Source of the DNA: Fidelibacterota bacterium
GTDB taxonomy: Bacteria; Fidelibacterota; Marinisomatia; Marinisomatales; UBA1611
Assembly: GCA_018658715.1 (NCBI GenBank)
Contig: JABHUQ010000084.1
Coordinates: 62,001-126,000, forward strand
DNA length: 64,000 bases
Reading direction: 5' to 3'
Shown here: positions 17,212 to 26,825 of the stretch, in pieces
Layout: each line of letters begins with the position of its first letter
How positions within the stretch are numbered: the first letter of the stretch is position 1
The notes under the pieces: model-generated
What the model was told of the DNA's origin: nothing
The model's input: only the letters and a program-made list of their open reading frames with translations
Database searches by the model: none
Translations under genes and position numbers: made by a program

Positions 17212-18337
17212 CTATTTAAAAGGGAAAGAAACAATTAAGACCATGGGATTAATGACTGGTACATCCATGGATGGGCTTGATATTGCAATAGTTGATATCA
17301 AACAATCTCAAGGAAAATTAAAACCTAAAAATATCATATTTAATACGATTCTCTTTCCAAAAAAATTAAAAAAACAAATATCTAATGCGGTTTCTGGAGA
17401 TGAAACTTTATATAAGCCACTAGACGAATCATTAGGTAAATGGATGGCAGATGTGTGCCAAGATTTTACATCACAAAATAACATATCTGATATTGATTTA
17501 ATCGGGAGTCACGGTCAGACAGTTTTGCATGAAAGTGATGTGAAAAGTGTTCAAGTTGGGAATCCACAATTTTTAGCAGATATGTTTGAAGTACCCGTTA
17601 TTTATGATTTCCGTACGGCAGATATTAAAGCTGGAGGAACTGGAGCACCTTTAATACCAAAAGCGGATGAATGGATGTTTCAAAAAGAGGATGAAGCTGT
17701 CATTATGCTGAATATTGGTGGCGTGGCGAATGTTACATTATTACCACCAAAAGGTAAAGGAGATATCCTTGGCTTTGATACGGGTCCGGGAATGGCTATG
17801 CTAGATGAAACATATTGTTCTCATTATATCGAAGGCATTGATATTGGAGGTGAATTGGCGAAAAAAGGGTTCATTGATAAGGAAATGGTCGAACGTTGGA
17901 TGGACGATCCATATATACAGAAAAAACCTCCAAAATCGACAGGTCGTGACTATTTTGGTCATGCATGGATAAATGCTCATCATGAAGATTTAAACTTACT
18001 ATCTTTTGAAGACCGATTAGCTAATTTAGCTTTTTTTACAGCAAAAACTATAATTAAAGGATGTAAATCATTTATTAAGAAATGGAATGTAAGTGAAATA
18101 GTTGTTTCAGGCGGTGGTAGCCATCATGAACAAATACTATTTCATTTAAATCGATTATTGCGTCCAATTCAGATTAAGAAAACAGACGAATATGGCCTTC
18201 CTGTCGATGGTAAAGAAGCTGTTGGATTTGCTTTATTAGCAGCTGCTTTTGTAAAGGATATCCCAGCGAATATTCCGAGCGTTACAGGTGCAAATAAAAA
18301 TGTTATCTTAGGTGAATTGGCTGCTCCAGCATTATGA
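17204..18337 (+). CDS. anmK: Anhydro-N-acetylmuramic acid kinase
   Basis: AnmK phosphorylates 1,6-anhydro-MurNAc while opening the anhydro ring, giving MurNAc-6-phosphate in the cytoplasm. 377 residues with this start, the usual length. Diagnostic motifs: GLMTGTSMDGLD at the N-terminus, GSHGQTVLHE, VIYDFRTADIKAGGTGAPLIP, and a later FDTGPG and VSGGG. A longer frame is open from 17123, but the ATG at 17204 overlaps the stop of the DUF1460 gene by 8 bp and gives the family-length protein. The end overlaps the next gene by 4 bp (ATGA). No MurQ etherase, the usual next step, is encoded in this window. Confidence 0.94.
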   Translation: MNNYLKGKETIKTMGLMTGTSMDGLDIAIVDIKQSQGKLKPKNIIFNTILFPKKLKKQISNAVSGDETLYKPLDESLGKWMADVCQDFTSQNNISDIDLIGSHGQTVLHESDVKSVQVGNPQFLADMFEVPVIYDFRTADIKAGGTGAPLIPKADEWMFQKEDEAVIMLNIGGVANVTLLPPKGKGDILGFDTGPGMAMLDETYCSHYIEGIDIGGELAKKGFIDKEMVERWMDDPYIQKKPPKSTGRDYFGHAWINAHHEDLNLLSFEDRLANLAFFTAKTIIKGCKSFIKKWNVSEIVVSGGGSHHEQILFHLNRLLRPIQIKKTDEYGLPVDGKEAVGFALLAAAFVKDIPANIPSVTGANKNVILGELAAPAL

Positions 18338-19671
18338 AGCATCCTGAATTATTATCTCCGGCTGGAAATCTAAACAAATTAAAGTATGCTTTTGCTTATG
18401 GGGCAGATGCAGTTTATGCAGGTGTACCTCGGTTCTCATTGCGTACACGAGAAAATGAATTCAGGGAAGAATCTTTGATAGAAGGAATTAAATATGCTCA
18501 TGATTTAGGTAAAAAAATCTATCTTACTTTGAATATTTATGCCCATAATACAAAGGTGGACGGATTTATTCGAGAATTAGAAAAGGTGGCTGAATGGGAA
18601 CCGGATGGTTTAATTATGGCAGACCCGGGATTAATTCACCAAGCCATAAAACGAGTCCCTCAAATTCCAGTTCACTTATCAACACAAGCCAATGCAACCA
18701 ATTGGACAACTGTAGACTTTTGGAAAGATTTAGGTGTAGAACGGATTATACTATCTCGAGAATTACGGCTAAAAGAGGTGGCAGAAATCCATAAGAAAGT
18801 TCCGGATGTTGAATTAGAATCATTTGTACATGGTGCTATTTGTATTGCCTATTCAGGACGATGTCTTATTACAAATTACATGAATCATAGAGATGCAAAC
18901 CAAGGTACATGTACTAATTCGTGCCGTTGGAATTATGAGTTTGGAGAAGAACCAGATTCTCTACTAGAATTAGAATCTCAGCAACAATCTCTCACTATAG
19001 ATGAGATTTACCAAAGGCCAGATGGAGATTATTATGTTGAGGAGAAGGAAAGAAAAGGGAAAAAATATCCTATCGAAGAAGATGAAAGTGGTACATATCT
19101 ATTTAATGCCAAAGATTTATGTGCAGTAGAATTACTTGACCAAATAAGCGATGCAGGTGTGTGCAGTTTTAAAATTGAAGGTCGGACAAAATCAGAATAT
19201 TATGCTGCAATGTCAGCCCGATCATATAGAAAAGCAATTGATGATATTGTTGCAGGAAATCCATTTGACCCACAAGTAATGAAAGATTTATTGGCATTAT
19301 CTAATCGAGGATATACAACTGGATTTTATACTCGTAACCCAAGAGAATTTGGTGAAAACATCGAAGAAAATAGGTCTAGAGAGAGATCTAAAAAACCCAT
19401 AGGTCTAGGGTGTAAATTTGAAAAAAAAACAGGTCTTCTTTGGTTTGACATAAAAAATAGACTTGACCAAGGGAATAAAGTTGAAATATTGACACCCAAA
19501 GGAGATCATACAATAGTTGTTTCTGAATTAAGAAATACAAAAGGCCAAAAAGTAGAATCAATCCATGGTGGCGCAGGGCGGGGTGCCTTTCCAATCGATT
19601 TTGATCCCGGCCCATTTGCTGTTATACGTCGTACCTTAAATACACACGAACAAGAACAATTATTAAAATAG
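18334..19671 (+). CDS. Peptidase U32 family protein (TrhP/YegQ-like)
   Basis: 445 residues. The U32 signature is present: ELESFVHGAICIAYSGRC near residue 165, followed by the Cys-rich ANQGTCTNSCRW that in related tRNA hydroxylation proteins may bind an iron-sulfur cluster. Starts LLSPAGNLNKLKYAFAYGADAVYAG, as in TrhP, which makes 5-hydroxyuridine at tRNA position 34 in E. coli. It overlaps anmK by 4 bp and is followed by the NagB fusion after 2 nt. A tRNA modification gene inside a muropeptide operon is odd. Older annotations call the family collagenase-like proteases, without firm proof. Confidence 0.88.
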   Translation: MKHPELLSPAGNLNKLKYAFAYGADAVYAGVPRFSLRTRENEFREESLIEGIKYAHDLGKKIYLTLNIYAHNTKVDGFIRELEKVAEWEPDGLIMADPGLIHQAIKRVPQIPVHLSTQANATNWTTVDFWKDLGVERIILSRELRLKEVAEIHKKVPDVELESFVHGAICIAYSGRCLITNYMNHRDANQGTCTNSCRWNYEFGEEPDSLLELESQQQSLTIDEIYQRPDGDYYVEEKERKGKKYPIEEDESGTYLFNAKDLCAVELLDQISDAGVCSFKIEGRTKSEYYAAMSARSYRKAIDDIVAGNPFDPQVMKDLLALSNRGYTTGFYTRNPREFGENIEENRSRERSKKPIGLGCKFEKKTGLLWFDIKNRLDQGNKVEILTPKGDHTIVVSELRNTKGQKVESIHGGAGRGAFPIDFDPGPFAVIRRTLNTHEQEQLLK

Positions 19672-19673
19672 AA

Positions 19674-21995
19674 ATGATTTATTATAGTTCAGTTGAAAAA
19701 GCATTTTCCCGAATATCAGGTGTTGAAAACCAAACGACCAAAACACCTTATATTGTTGTAGATAATTACCCCATGTTAGGTTTTTTAACAGCCTTACGAT
19801 TCCTAGAATGGGCAGATGAAAACCCTGAAGGAGTCATGAGTTTACCCACAGGGAAAACACCTGAATATTTTATTAAATGGGTTCATTATTTATTAGGTAA
19901 TTGGGCAGATCCTTCATTAGAAAAGCTGAGAAAGGAACATGGATTATCTCAGTCAAAAAAACCAGATTTATCCCAATTGCAATTTGTGCAAATTGATGAA
20001 TTCTATCCAATTAATCCAAACCAGCATAATAGTTTTTATAATTATGTTCACCGCTATTATGTAGATGGATTTGGGCTAGGCCCGGAACGCAGTTTATTTA
20101 TGAGTTGTGATGAAATGCCTAAAAATTCAAACCTATCTTTAAGTGAAATATTTCCAAATGAAAAAGTGGATTTGAGTTTGAGATACCGTGACCCACAATC
20201 ATCATTGGAAGAGATTCAGCAAAAAACAATATTTTCTGTCGACCAATGGTGCAGTAATTACGAATCTAAAATCCAACAAAAGGGTGGCATTGGTTTTTTC
20301 CTAGGCGGGATTGGTCCAGATGGGCATATTGCATTTAATGTGCGTGGTTCAGATCATAATTCAACAACACGCCTCATGGGAACAAATTTTGAAACACAGG
20401 CTACAGCTGCATCAGATTTAGGAGGCATTGAATTATCACGAAATCGACTTGTTATTACCATAGGATTACAATCCATTACGGCCAATCCAGACGCGGTGGC
20501 TATTATTATAGCAGCTGGAGAAGCAAAGGCAAAAGTAGTTAAAGATTCGTTAGAATCTGAGCCCGATAATCAATTTCCCGCAACGGTACTACAAAAATTA
20601 AACGGAGGGAGATTTTATCTTACTCAAGGGGCTGCATCTCAATTAACTGATATTCAAAAACTGAAGTGGGAGACAGGCCCGTTCCACCAGAAGAAAATTG
20701 AAAAAGCTGTCATTCAATTATGTAAATCTTCCCATACGTATGGACATAAACTCACAATGGATGATTTAAGAAATGATCAAAATTGTTCCCAAATACCCAA
20801 CTTAGATGAAGCAACAGTGCCATCCGTTTTAAAATCAATGGAAGCCAAAATTCATAAAGGAATGACTATTCCTGATGGTCAATCTTTTCTACATACGGGC
20901 CCACATCATGATGACATTATATTAGGTTATTTACCCCATGTAATTCATTTAGTTCGTTCTCCGAATAATAAACATTGTTTTGCAAATATGACGTCAGGGT
21001 TTACATCTGTCACAAATCCGTATGTGATTTCTGTCCTTGAAAAAACTCAGGAATTATTATCCAATGGTAAAATTCAAATGACAATGTATGCGGACTTTTT
21101 TGAGTCAGGATATACCTTGAAACAGGATAAAGATATTTATCATTATTTGGACCGGATTGCATCGCAAAATATAGAAGGTCAAAAACGTGGATTGAGCCAC
21201 CGAATTGTTCGAGCATTGGTTAATATTTATAGACTAAAATCCATTCAAGAATTAGAAGATCAAATTCATTCCATTTTGCAAGATTTACGTCAATGTTATG
21301 ATGGCCAAAAAAATAAGCCAAATATTCAAAAATTAAAGGGAATGATTCGCGAATTTGAAGAAGAACTGGTGTGGGCACACTATGGCGTACAAGTAAAAGA
21401 TGTACACCACCTAAGATTGGGGTTTTACCAAGGTGATACTTTTACAGAAGCACCAGAACATGAGAGAGATGTAAAACCTATTTTACAATTACTGAGGGAT
21501 AGAAATCCGGATGTGATTACACTTGCATTAGATCCCGAGGGAAGTGGACCTGACACCCATTATAAGGTATTACAAGCAATAGCGGATGCTCTACGTATGT
21601 GGGGAGAAGAAAAAGATTTATCTCAAGTTCATGTTTGGGGATATAGAAATGTTTGGTTTCGTTTTGACCCTTCAGAAGCTGATATGATTGTACCTGTTTC
21701 GATCAACTCCATGGCTATGTTGAGAGATACATTTATGAATTGTTATTTGAGTCAAAAAGATGCTTCTTTCCCAAGTTATGAATTAGATGGGCCTTTTTGT
21801 GATTTAACGCAAAAAATATGGGTGGATCAACATCAAGAAATGGAATTAGTGATGGGGAGAGATTACTGGTATCAAAATGAACATCCACGATTACGAGCAA
21901 CCCATGGATTAGTTTATTTAAAAGATATGTCTGCCGATGATTTTATTCAAGAAGCACAAGTATTAGAAAAATCAATGGAAGGCCAAATTAAATAA
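19674..21995 (+). CDS. Glucosamine-6-phosphate deaminase-like (NagB) domain fused to a PIG-L-type deacetylase domain
   Basis: 773 residues, two domains. Residues about 25-345 are NagB-like: VQIDEFYPI corresponds to the substrate/catalytic Asp region, and GGIGPDGHIAFN near 212 holds the conserved Asp-x-His. The Glu that follows in classical NagB (FNEP) is Val here (FNVRG). Residues about 395-770 are LmbE/PIG-L-like with HTGPHHDDIILG near 411 (zinc-binding HxDD pattern) and SGPDTHYKVLQAI near 625. Long NagB proteins with a PIG-L domain occur in Bacteroidetes. The fusion could couple GlcNAc deacetylation to deamination, replacing the NagA that is absent here; this is inference. Last gene of the plus-strand run. 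Confidence 0.87.
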   Translation: MIYYSSVEKAFSRISGVENQTTKTPYIVVDNYPMLGFLTALRFLEWADENPEGVMSLPTGKTPEYFIKWVHYLLGNWADPSLEKLRKEHGLSQSKKPDLSQLQFVQIDEFYPINPNQHNSFYNYVHRYYVDGFGLGPERSLFMSCDEMPKNSNLSLSEIFPNEKVDLSLRYRDPQSSLEEIQQKTIFSVDQWCSNYESKIQQKGGIGFFLGGIGPDGHIAFNVRGSDHNSTTRLMGTNFETQATAASDLGGIELSRNRLVITIGLQSITANPDAVAIIIAAGEAKAKVVKDSLESEPDNQFPATVLQKLNGGRFYLTQGAASQLTDIQKLKWETGPFHQKKIEKAVIQLCKSSHTYGHKLTMDDLRNDQNCSQIPNLDEATVPSVLKSMEAKIHKGMTIPDGQSFLHTGPHHDDIILGYLPHVIHLVRSPNNKHCFANMTSGFTSVTNPYVISVLEKTQELLSNGKIQMTMYADFFESGYTLKQDKDIYHYLDRIASQNIEGQKRGLSHRIVRALVNIYRLKSIQELEDQIHSILQDLRQCYDGQKNKPNIQKLKGMIREFEEELVWAHYGVQVKDVHHLRLGFYQGDTFTEAPEHERDVKPILQLLRDRNPDVITLALDPEGSGPDTHYKVLQAIADALRMWGEEKDLSQVHVWGYRNVWFRFDPSEADMIVPVSINSMAMLRDTFMNCYLSQKDASFPSYELDGPFCDLTQKIWVDQHQEMELVMGRDYWYQNEHPRLRATHGLVYLKDMSADDFIQEAQVLEKSMEGQIK

Positions 21996-22113
21996 TTTGA
22001 TATCGATCAAATAAAAGACCAATAATTGACAAAATATAAAAATGGTAGTGAATGGATAGCCCTATATATTAAAAATAAATTTGAGGGATTTGGACCAACC
22101 TTAGATAACTCAT
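21996..22113. other. Spacer between convergent operons
   Basis: 118-bp AT-rich spacer between convergent stops. It contains a small inverted repeat TTTGAT-ATCG-ATCAAA at 21996-22011 right after the NagB-fusion stop. The stem is AT-rich and is not followed by a clear T tract on either strand, so a terminator call is weak. Confidence 0.35.
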
Positions 22114-23313
22114 TTATTTTAAATATACCATTTTGCTAGTTTGAGCATTGTCGCCAATTCTTAACTGAATAAAATATACACCACTTACTTGAGATGAAGC
22201 ATCCCAGCTCAGTTCATAGTCTCCTGGTGTTAATGGTTGTTTGATTATCGTATCAACATGCATACCAGAAGAATTATAAATAAGGATGGATACTGGAATT
22301 TGGTTATTTCTTATTATGGTGAATCGAATAGTTGTAATTGAATTAAATGGATTTGGATAATTTTGTTTTAATTCAAAACTAGTTGGAGAAACTATATAAT
22401 CAGAATTTGTACCTGAATATTCTAAGCCCAAATAACCCATTGTTCCTCGTACAATGGCATTGGCCGTTGAATCATAAAGTCCCGTATTATCGCAAGCATT
22501 CATATCCTCATAAGTGAGTGCCATTACATTCTCACCTTGAGTCATCCACCACCAACTTTCGGGATATTGATCCGGTGTCCCATTCGTCCAACTTACATAA
22601 TGTGTCCATGGCTCAATCCCATTTAAAAAATAATCTTGAATGCCTGTAATATAATTTTGTTCTAATTGGGCATATAAAGGGGATGTACCGTATGAATCAT
22701 GATACACAAAGTATCGGTAACAGGCATAGGCTGAATGCATATTTAAGGCAACTTCAATAGGATTGGATGTATCCATTAATTCTATAAAACGGTTCTTTAA
22801 AACAGCCACTTCCGGCTCCAGTGGGTTGTCATCCCATCCACTTTCAATATCAATCCCATGAGCATTTTCTCTCGCATACCCTAACTCAACCCCATCCGGA
22901 TTATACATGGGTATAATATGAAAAATCGTATTATTTCGTATAAAATTTGCATATGGATCATCCGATAGCAAAATATTTATAATTTCATTGGTAACCCAAA
23001 AAGATTCTTCTTCGCCTGGGTGAGTTCTTGCATGGATGTAAATCCTCGGAAGGGTAGTAGACTCAAGATGATTTGATATAGTTAATTCCCAGAGAGCCCT
23101 ATTTTGCACAGATGCTCCTATTGAATCAACAGATACAAATGAAACATTATCCCAATTATTTAAATCATTTAATAAATCACTATATCCATAACCCCAATTA
23201 GTGATATTTCGTAAAACTGAATTTTCATTTTCGGGGATAATGCCACATTTAGAATATGTTTGCCCGTAAGAGAGTTGACCAACGAACGAAAGGATAATTA
23301 AATATTTAGTCAT
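22114..23313 (-). CDS. Secreted M14 zinc carboxypeptidase with C-terminal sorting domain
   Basis: 399 residues: signal peptide, M14 catalytic domain, C-terminal sorting domain. Zinc ligands H98 and E101 are in THPGEE and the third ligand H193 in LNMHSA. RENAHGIDIE corresponds to the substrate-binding RxNxxGxD segment, and the catalytic Glu is in ALTYEDMN near 279. The last about 85 residues (QNYPNPFNSITTIRF to GVYFIQL and KMVYLK) are a T9SS/FlgD-like sorting domain. It probably trims peptide stems or released peptides outside the cell; the exact bond cut is unknown. It is the last gene of the eleven-gene run from 34268 and overlaps the preceding gene by 4 bp. Confidence 0.9.
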   Translation of the reverse strand: MTKYLIILSFVGQLSYGQTYSKCGIIPENENSVLRNITNWGYGYSDLLNDLNNWDNVSFVSVDSIGASVQNRALWELTISNHLESTTLPRIYIHARTHPGEEESFWVTNEIINILLSDDPYANFIRNNTIFHIIPMYNPDGVELGYARENAHGIDIESGWDDNPLEPEVAVLKNRFIELMDTSNPIEVALNMHSAYACYRYFVYHDSYGTSPLYAQLEQNYITGIQDYFLNGIEPWTHYVSWTNGTPDQYPESWWWMTQGENVMALTYEDMNACDNTGLYDSTANAIVRGTMGYLGLEYSGTNSDYIVSPTSFELKQNYPNPFNSITTIRFTIIRNNQIPVSILIYNSSGMHVDTIIKQPLTPGDYELSWDASSQVSGVYFIQLRIGDNAQTSKMVYLK

Positions 23314-24410
23314 AATGTTTTGGCATTAAAAAGAATATCAGCAACTTCATTGGCAATGAGTTTAGGGATACCAAAATTGCGATTGGTTAAAATGACAATA
23401 CTTAAAGATTCTTCTGGATATCGGTGGTAAACATTTCGAAACCCTTGTGTACTTCCTGTATGTCCAACTCGATGTCGATTTCTATATTCATCAATAACCC
23501 AACCAAATCCATAACCCGTTTTATTGCCATTAGTCAATGTCCCAGATGTCATTGCTTCTAATATATCATTTTGATGTAATAATATATTCGTGTATAAAAC
23601 TTGGTCCCATTTGAACATGTCATTAATAGATGAATATATCCCGCCATCACCTAACACTGCACTGGTAATACTTTGGTCTCCAAGTACAAATTCTTCGCCT
23701 AAAATATTATAACCATAAGCACGATTATGGATGATTGATATTCCGTCTTCAAATGCAATAGTTTCATCCATTCCTAGTGGTGAAAAAATATATTCATAAA
23801 TAAAATTCGCATATGATTGACCGGAGACAGCTTCAACAATCATGGCGAGAATTGCATAGCCAGAATTACTATATTGGTATTGGGTTCCAGGTGTGAAATA
23901 GGTACCTGTTTGTTCCATCATCAGTTGCAAAACGTCATTGTCATGGACTTGTTCTGATACGTTATCTGGAATGAGAGAAAAATAATCTTTAAGTCCTGAT
24001 GTATGATGGAGTAAATGTCGGATGGTAATATATTGGCCATAATCTGGGAAATCGGGGAAAAAATTAGTTAAAACTTGGTCGTAATTAAGGTAACCATCTG
24101 ATTTCAATAACATAATACAAGCAGCAGTAAATTGTTTAGAAATAGATGCGAGTCTAAAATTTGTTTCTGGTACAACTAAAGCAGGATTATCTAATTTAGC
24201 TAACCCATATCCTTTTGCATATAATATGGTACCATTTTGGACTATTAATAATGATGCGCCAGGAACAAACCCATCATTATAGGGTGCCATGAGAGAATCA
24301 ATTTTAGTTGAATCAACGGCTATTTGATTTAATTCAAATGTTCTATTATCGCAGGATGTCAATGACAATCCCAAAAGTATATATACTATGATGGGAGTAA
24401 AAAATTTCAT
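23310..24410 (-). CDS. Beta-lactamase-fold serine hydrolase, lipoprotein
   Basis: 366 residues. Lipoprotein signal ends LSLTSC. Motifs of the class C beta-lactamase/DD-peptidase group: S89-x-x-K92 (RLASISKQ), YSN (QYQYSNSGY, near 162), and GHTG near 316. Proteins of this group include D-aminopeptidases, DD-peptidases and esterases. In this operon a role on D-amino-acid-containing peptides of the cell wall is likely, but the reaction cannot be read from the motifs. The gap to the permease gene upstream is 19 nt; it overlaps the M14 gene by 4 bp. Confidence 0.88.
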   Translation of the reverse strand: MKFFTPIIVYILLGLSLTSCDNRTFELNQIAVDSTKIDSLMAPYNDGFVPGASLLIVQNGTILYAKGYGLAKLDNPALVVPETNFRLASISKQFTAACIMLLKSDGYLNYDQVLTNFFPDFPDYGQYITIRHLLHHTSGLKDYFSLIPDNVSEQVHDNDVLQLMMEQTGTYFTPGTQYQYSNSGYAILAMIVEAVSGQSYANFIYEYIFSPLGMDETIAFEDGISIIHNRAYGYNILGEEFVLGDQSITSAVLGDGGIYSSINDMFKWDQVLYTNILLHQNDILEAMTSGTLTNGNKTGYGFGWVIDEYRNRHRVGHTGSTQGFRNVYHRYPEESLSIVILTNRNFGIPKLIANEVADILFNAKTL

Positions 24411-24429
24411 TTTAATGGTTGATAATTCA

Positions 24430-25809
24430 TTATTTTATTTTTTTCATATAATAGAATGATCCACTTAAAGTTAATGCAATTCCTATCATGGACGGAATAA
24501 AAGCAGTAATTAAAGTAATAATAAAAAATGCAGAATATAAAATGAGAACTACAATCATACTCCAAGGATATAATAACGCCTTATAGGGCCGTTCTTTTGT
24601 TGGCCATTTTTTTCTCAAAATATATATTGCATAGAAGGTAAGTAGATTAAAAATAGTGCTTGTTGCAGAAAAGAAATCAATCATGATTTCATAGGCATTT
24701 GACCCACTGGACCCAGACTGTAAATAGGTGGCAGTTAAAGAAAAGACGAGTAATACAGTCGCCCAAATTCCTTGTCCAATTAATGCATTATTAGGTGTTT
24801 GAAAAACAGGATGTAACTCTTTGAATTTATCAAAAAATAATCCATCTCTTGCCATTGCATGCCATGTGCGGCTTTTACATAAAATTTGTGTGCTAATGTT
24901 TCCAAATGCATTAATAGCTACTGCGACAGAAATAAGAATACCACCTGTTGCCCCTAGAACAACTTGCATTGCAGCAGTGGCAACCCATTTATTTTCTGTA
25001 ATGGCTTGAACATCCAATTGAAATAAATAACCTAAATTTGTACCAATATAAAGAAGCATTACACCGCCGATTCCGATGAAGAGTGATAGGGGAAGAGTCT
25101 TTTGTGGCTCCTTCACTTCTTCAGCCATATAGGTTGCGCCTTCCCATCCACTAAATGCAAAAAATGAATATCGCAAGGCTGCGCCAACAGCCAATATTGT
25201 TTCCCACCCAAAGGATTCAGGCCATAATGGATTTATAAAATTTTGAATATTTCCTGTTGAAAAGGACGTTAATGTCATTCCTATGATGGCTCCTAATGCA
25301 CCTACTTTTACCATACTAAAAAAGACCTGAAACTTCCCACTCAAGCTTACACCGAACATATTTATTCCAGTTAATGTCCATATAGTTAAAAGAGAAATAA
25401 TAAATGTAATTGGTAGATTAAATGGAGTTCCTGCAGTTAATTCCCAAATAGCATTTAGATATTCTGTGAATACCAATGCAACAGCTACAATAGAAGCTGT
25501 CTCAGATACAAAAAACATAGCCCAACCACGAATGAAGGCAATATAAGGCCCGTAGGCTTCTTTTAGAAATACATAGGGGCCACCTGATTTAGGTAACATA
25601 GCCGAAAGTTCAGCATAAATAACAGCTCCAAAAATAGTGATTATCCCACCGATGACCCAAACAAGTCCAAAGAGTGAAGTACACCCAACTAATGCCATAA
25701 TTGGAGCGGGCGTTCTAAAAATACCAGACCCAATGATTCGACTAATTACGATGGCCACAGATTCTTTTAAGCCTAAGTCTTTTTTATATTCAGTTGATGT
25801 TCCTTGCAT
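24430..25809 (-). CDS. APC-family amino acid permease
   Basis: 459 residues with about 12 hydrophobic segments. The helix 1 motif VAIVISRIIGSGIFRTPAPIM matches the GSGIF substrate-binding loop of amino acid-polyamine-organocation transporters, and SGGPYVFLKEAYGPYIAFIRGW is the conserved loop after helix 2. It lies between the LD-carboxypeptidase and the beta-lactamase-fold hydrolase in the peptidase run. It is a candidate importer for amino acids released from peptide stems (L-Ala, D-Ala, D-Glu or diaminopimelate). Specificity is inferred from context only. Confidence 0.9.
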   Translation of the reverse strand: MQGTSTEYKKDLGLKESVAIVISRIIGSGIFRTPAPIMALVGCTSLFGLVWVIGGIITIFGAVIYAELSAMLPKSGGPYVFLKEAYGPYIAFIRGWAMFFVSETASIVAVALVFTEYLNAIWELTAGTPFNLPITFIISLLTIWTLTGINMFGVSLSGKFQVFFSMVKVGALGAIIGMTLTSFSTGNIQNFINPLWPESFGWETILAVGAALRYSFFAFSGWEGATYMAEEVKEPQKTLPLSLFIGIGGVMLLYIGTNLGYLFQLDVQAITENKWVATAAMQVVLGATGGILISVAVAINAFGNISTQILCKSRTWHAMARDGLFFDKFKELHPVFQTPNNALIGQGIWATVLLVFSLTATYLQSGSSGSNAYEIMIDFFSATSTIFNLLTFYAIYILRKKWPTKERPYKALLYPWSMIVVLILYSAFFIITLITAFIPSMIGIALTLSGSFYYMKKIK

Positions 25810-25815
25810 ATATTT

Positions 25816-26823
25816 TTACTTTCGCGTGGAATTTTCCATAATTTGAAGTGTTTGTTTATCAGCATCTAACTCTACCATAACACCAATAGGGAATGTAATA
25901 TTATATTTATAATGGCCAATAGGGAAATTTGCTAAAACAGGAATACCTAGGTTTGAGAAATAGTGTTCAAAAACTTCTATCATGGTAAAACTATTTTCAT
26001 CATCAGGTGGTTCTGTTGCTCTGCGAGTAAATTTCCCAAGAATTATTCCTGTAACATGATCAAATTTTCCAGCTAATTTAAGTTGAGATAAATATCGATC
26101 AATACGGTAAGGTGCCTCGCCTACATCTTCCATAAATAATATTTTCCCATCCGTATCAATTTCGTATGGAGTACCCATGAGTGTATTGATTAGAGATAAA
26201 TTCCCACCAATGAGTTCACCTTTCCCTTTTCCACCGTGGAAAGTAATCATTGATTCACTCAATTTGAATTTGGATGGATCTATAATATATCCGTTTGGGT
26301 TTTCATTTTCAATAGCTTGCCAAAAATATTGATCAGAAATAGGGGGTAGGTTACCTTTACTTCCTAAACCATACATGGGACTCGGTGTATGAAAAGTTAC
26401 CATATCTGTCATTTTGTTAATCGCTAAATGCAAACCAGTTATATCGCTGAATCCAATCAATATTTTTGGATTATTTTTAATAATATCATAATCCAATTGG
26501 TCTAATATTCGTGTAGTACCATATCCACCTGTACCTGGAAAAATAGCTTTAATTTTTGGGTCTTTCCATCCAGCCATAAATTCCTGTACGCGTCTTTCAT
26601 CTGTCCCGCCTAAATAACCATGTTGACGAAAAATATCATTAGCTTGCAATGTAACATATCCTCGATCTTCTAATCTTTTTTTTGCAAGATCCATACGGTC
26701 ATGTTTTAAATATCCTGATGGAGCTACAAATAGTATTGTATCACCCGGTATAAGTCGTTGGGGCTTATTATGAGAAAATACTAAAGACGAAACACTAATT
26801 AATAATAGGAATATATATTTCAT
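25816..26823 (-). CDS. LD-carboxypeptidase (S66), exported copy
   Basis: Removes the terminal D-Ala from tetrapeptide stems (LdcA reaction). 335 residues. Signal peptide at residues 1-17 (MKYIFLLLISVSSLVFS) with no lipobox. Serine nucleophile S126 in GFSDITG, catalytic Glu in FMEDVGEAPYRIDR and His in PIGHYKYN, so the Ser-Glu-His set is complete. The second S66 protein at 28664-29593 lacks a signal, so the same step is available on both sides of the inner membrane. The gap to the VanX-type gene is 2 nt. Confidence 0.92.
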   Translation of the reverse strand: MKYIFLLLISVSSLVFSHNKPQRLIPGDTILFVAPSGYLKHDRMDLAKKRLEDRGYVTLQANDIFRQHGYLGGTDERRVQEFMAGWKDPKIKAIFPGTGGYGTTRILDQLDYDIIKNNPKILIGFSDITGLHLAINKMTDMVTFHTPSPMYGLGSKGNLPPISDQYFWQAIENENPNGYIIDPSKFKLSESMITFHGGKGKGELIGGNLSLINTLMGTPYEIDTDGKILFMEDVGEAPYRIDRYLSQLKLAGKFDHVTGIILGKFTRRATEPPDDENSFTMIEVFEHYFSNLGIPVLANFPIGHYKYNITFPIGVMVELDADKQTLQIMENSTRK

Positions 26824-26825
26824 AC

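Noticed and set aside
21996-22011. Terminator after the NagB fusion
   Set aside because: The stem is only six AT-rich pairs with no T tract, so it is reported only as a weak inverted repeat.
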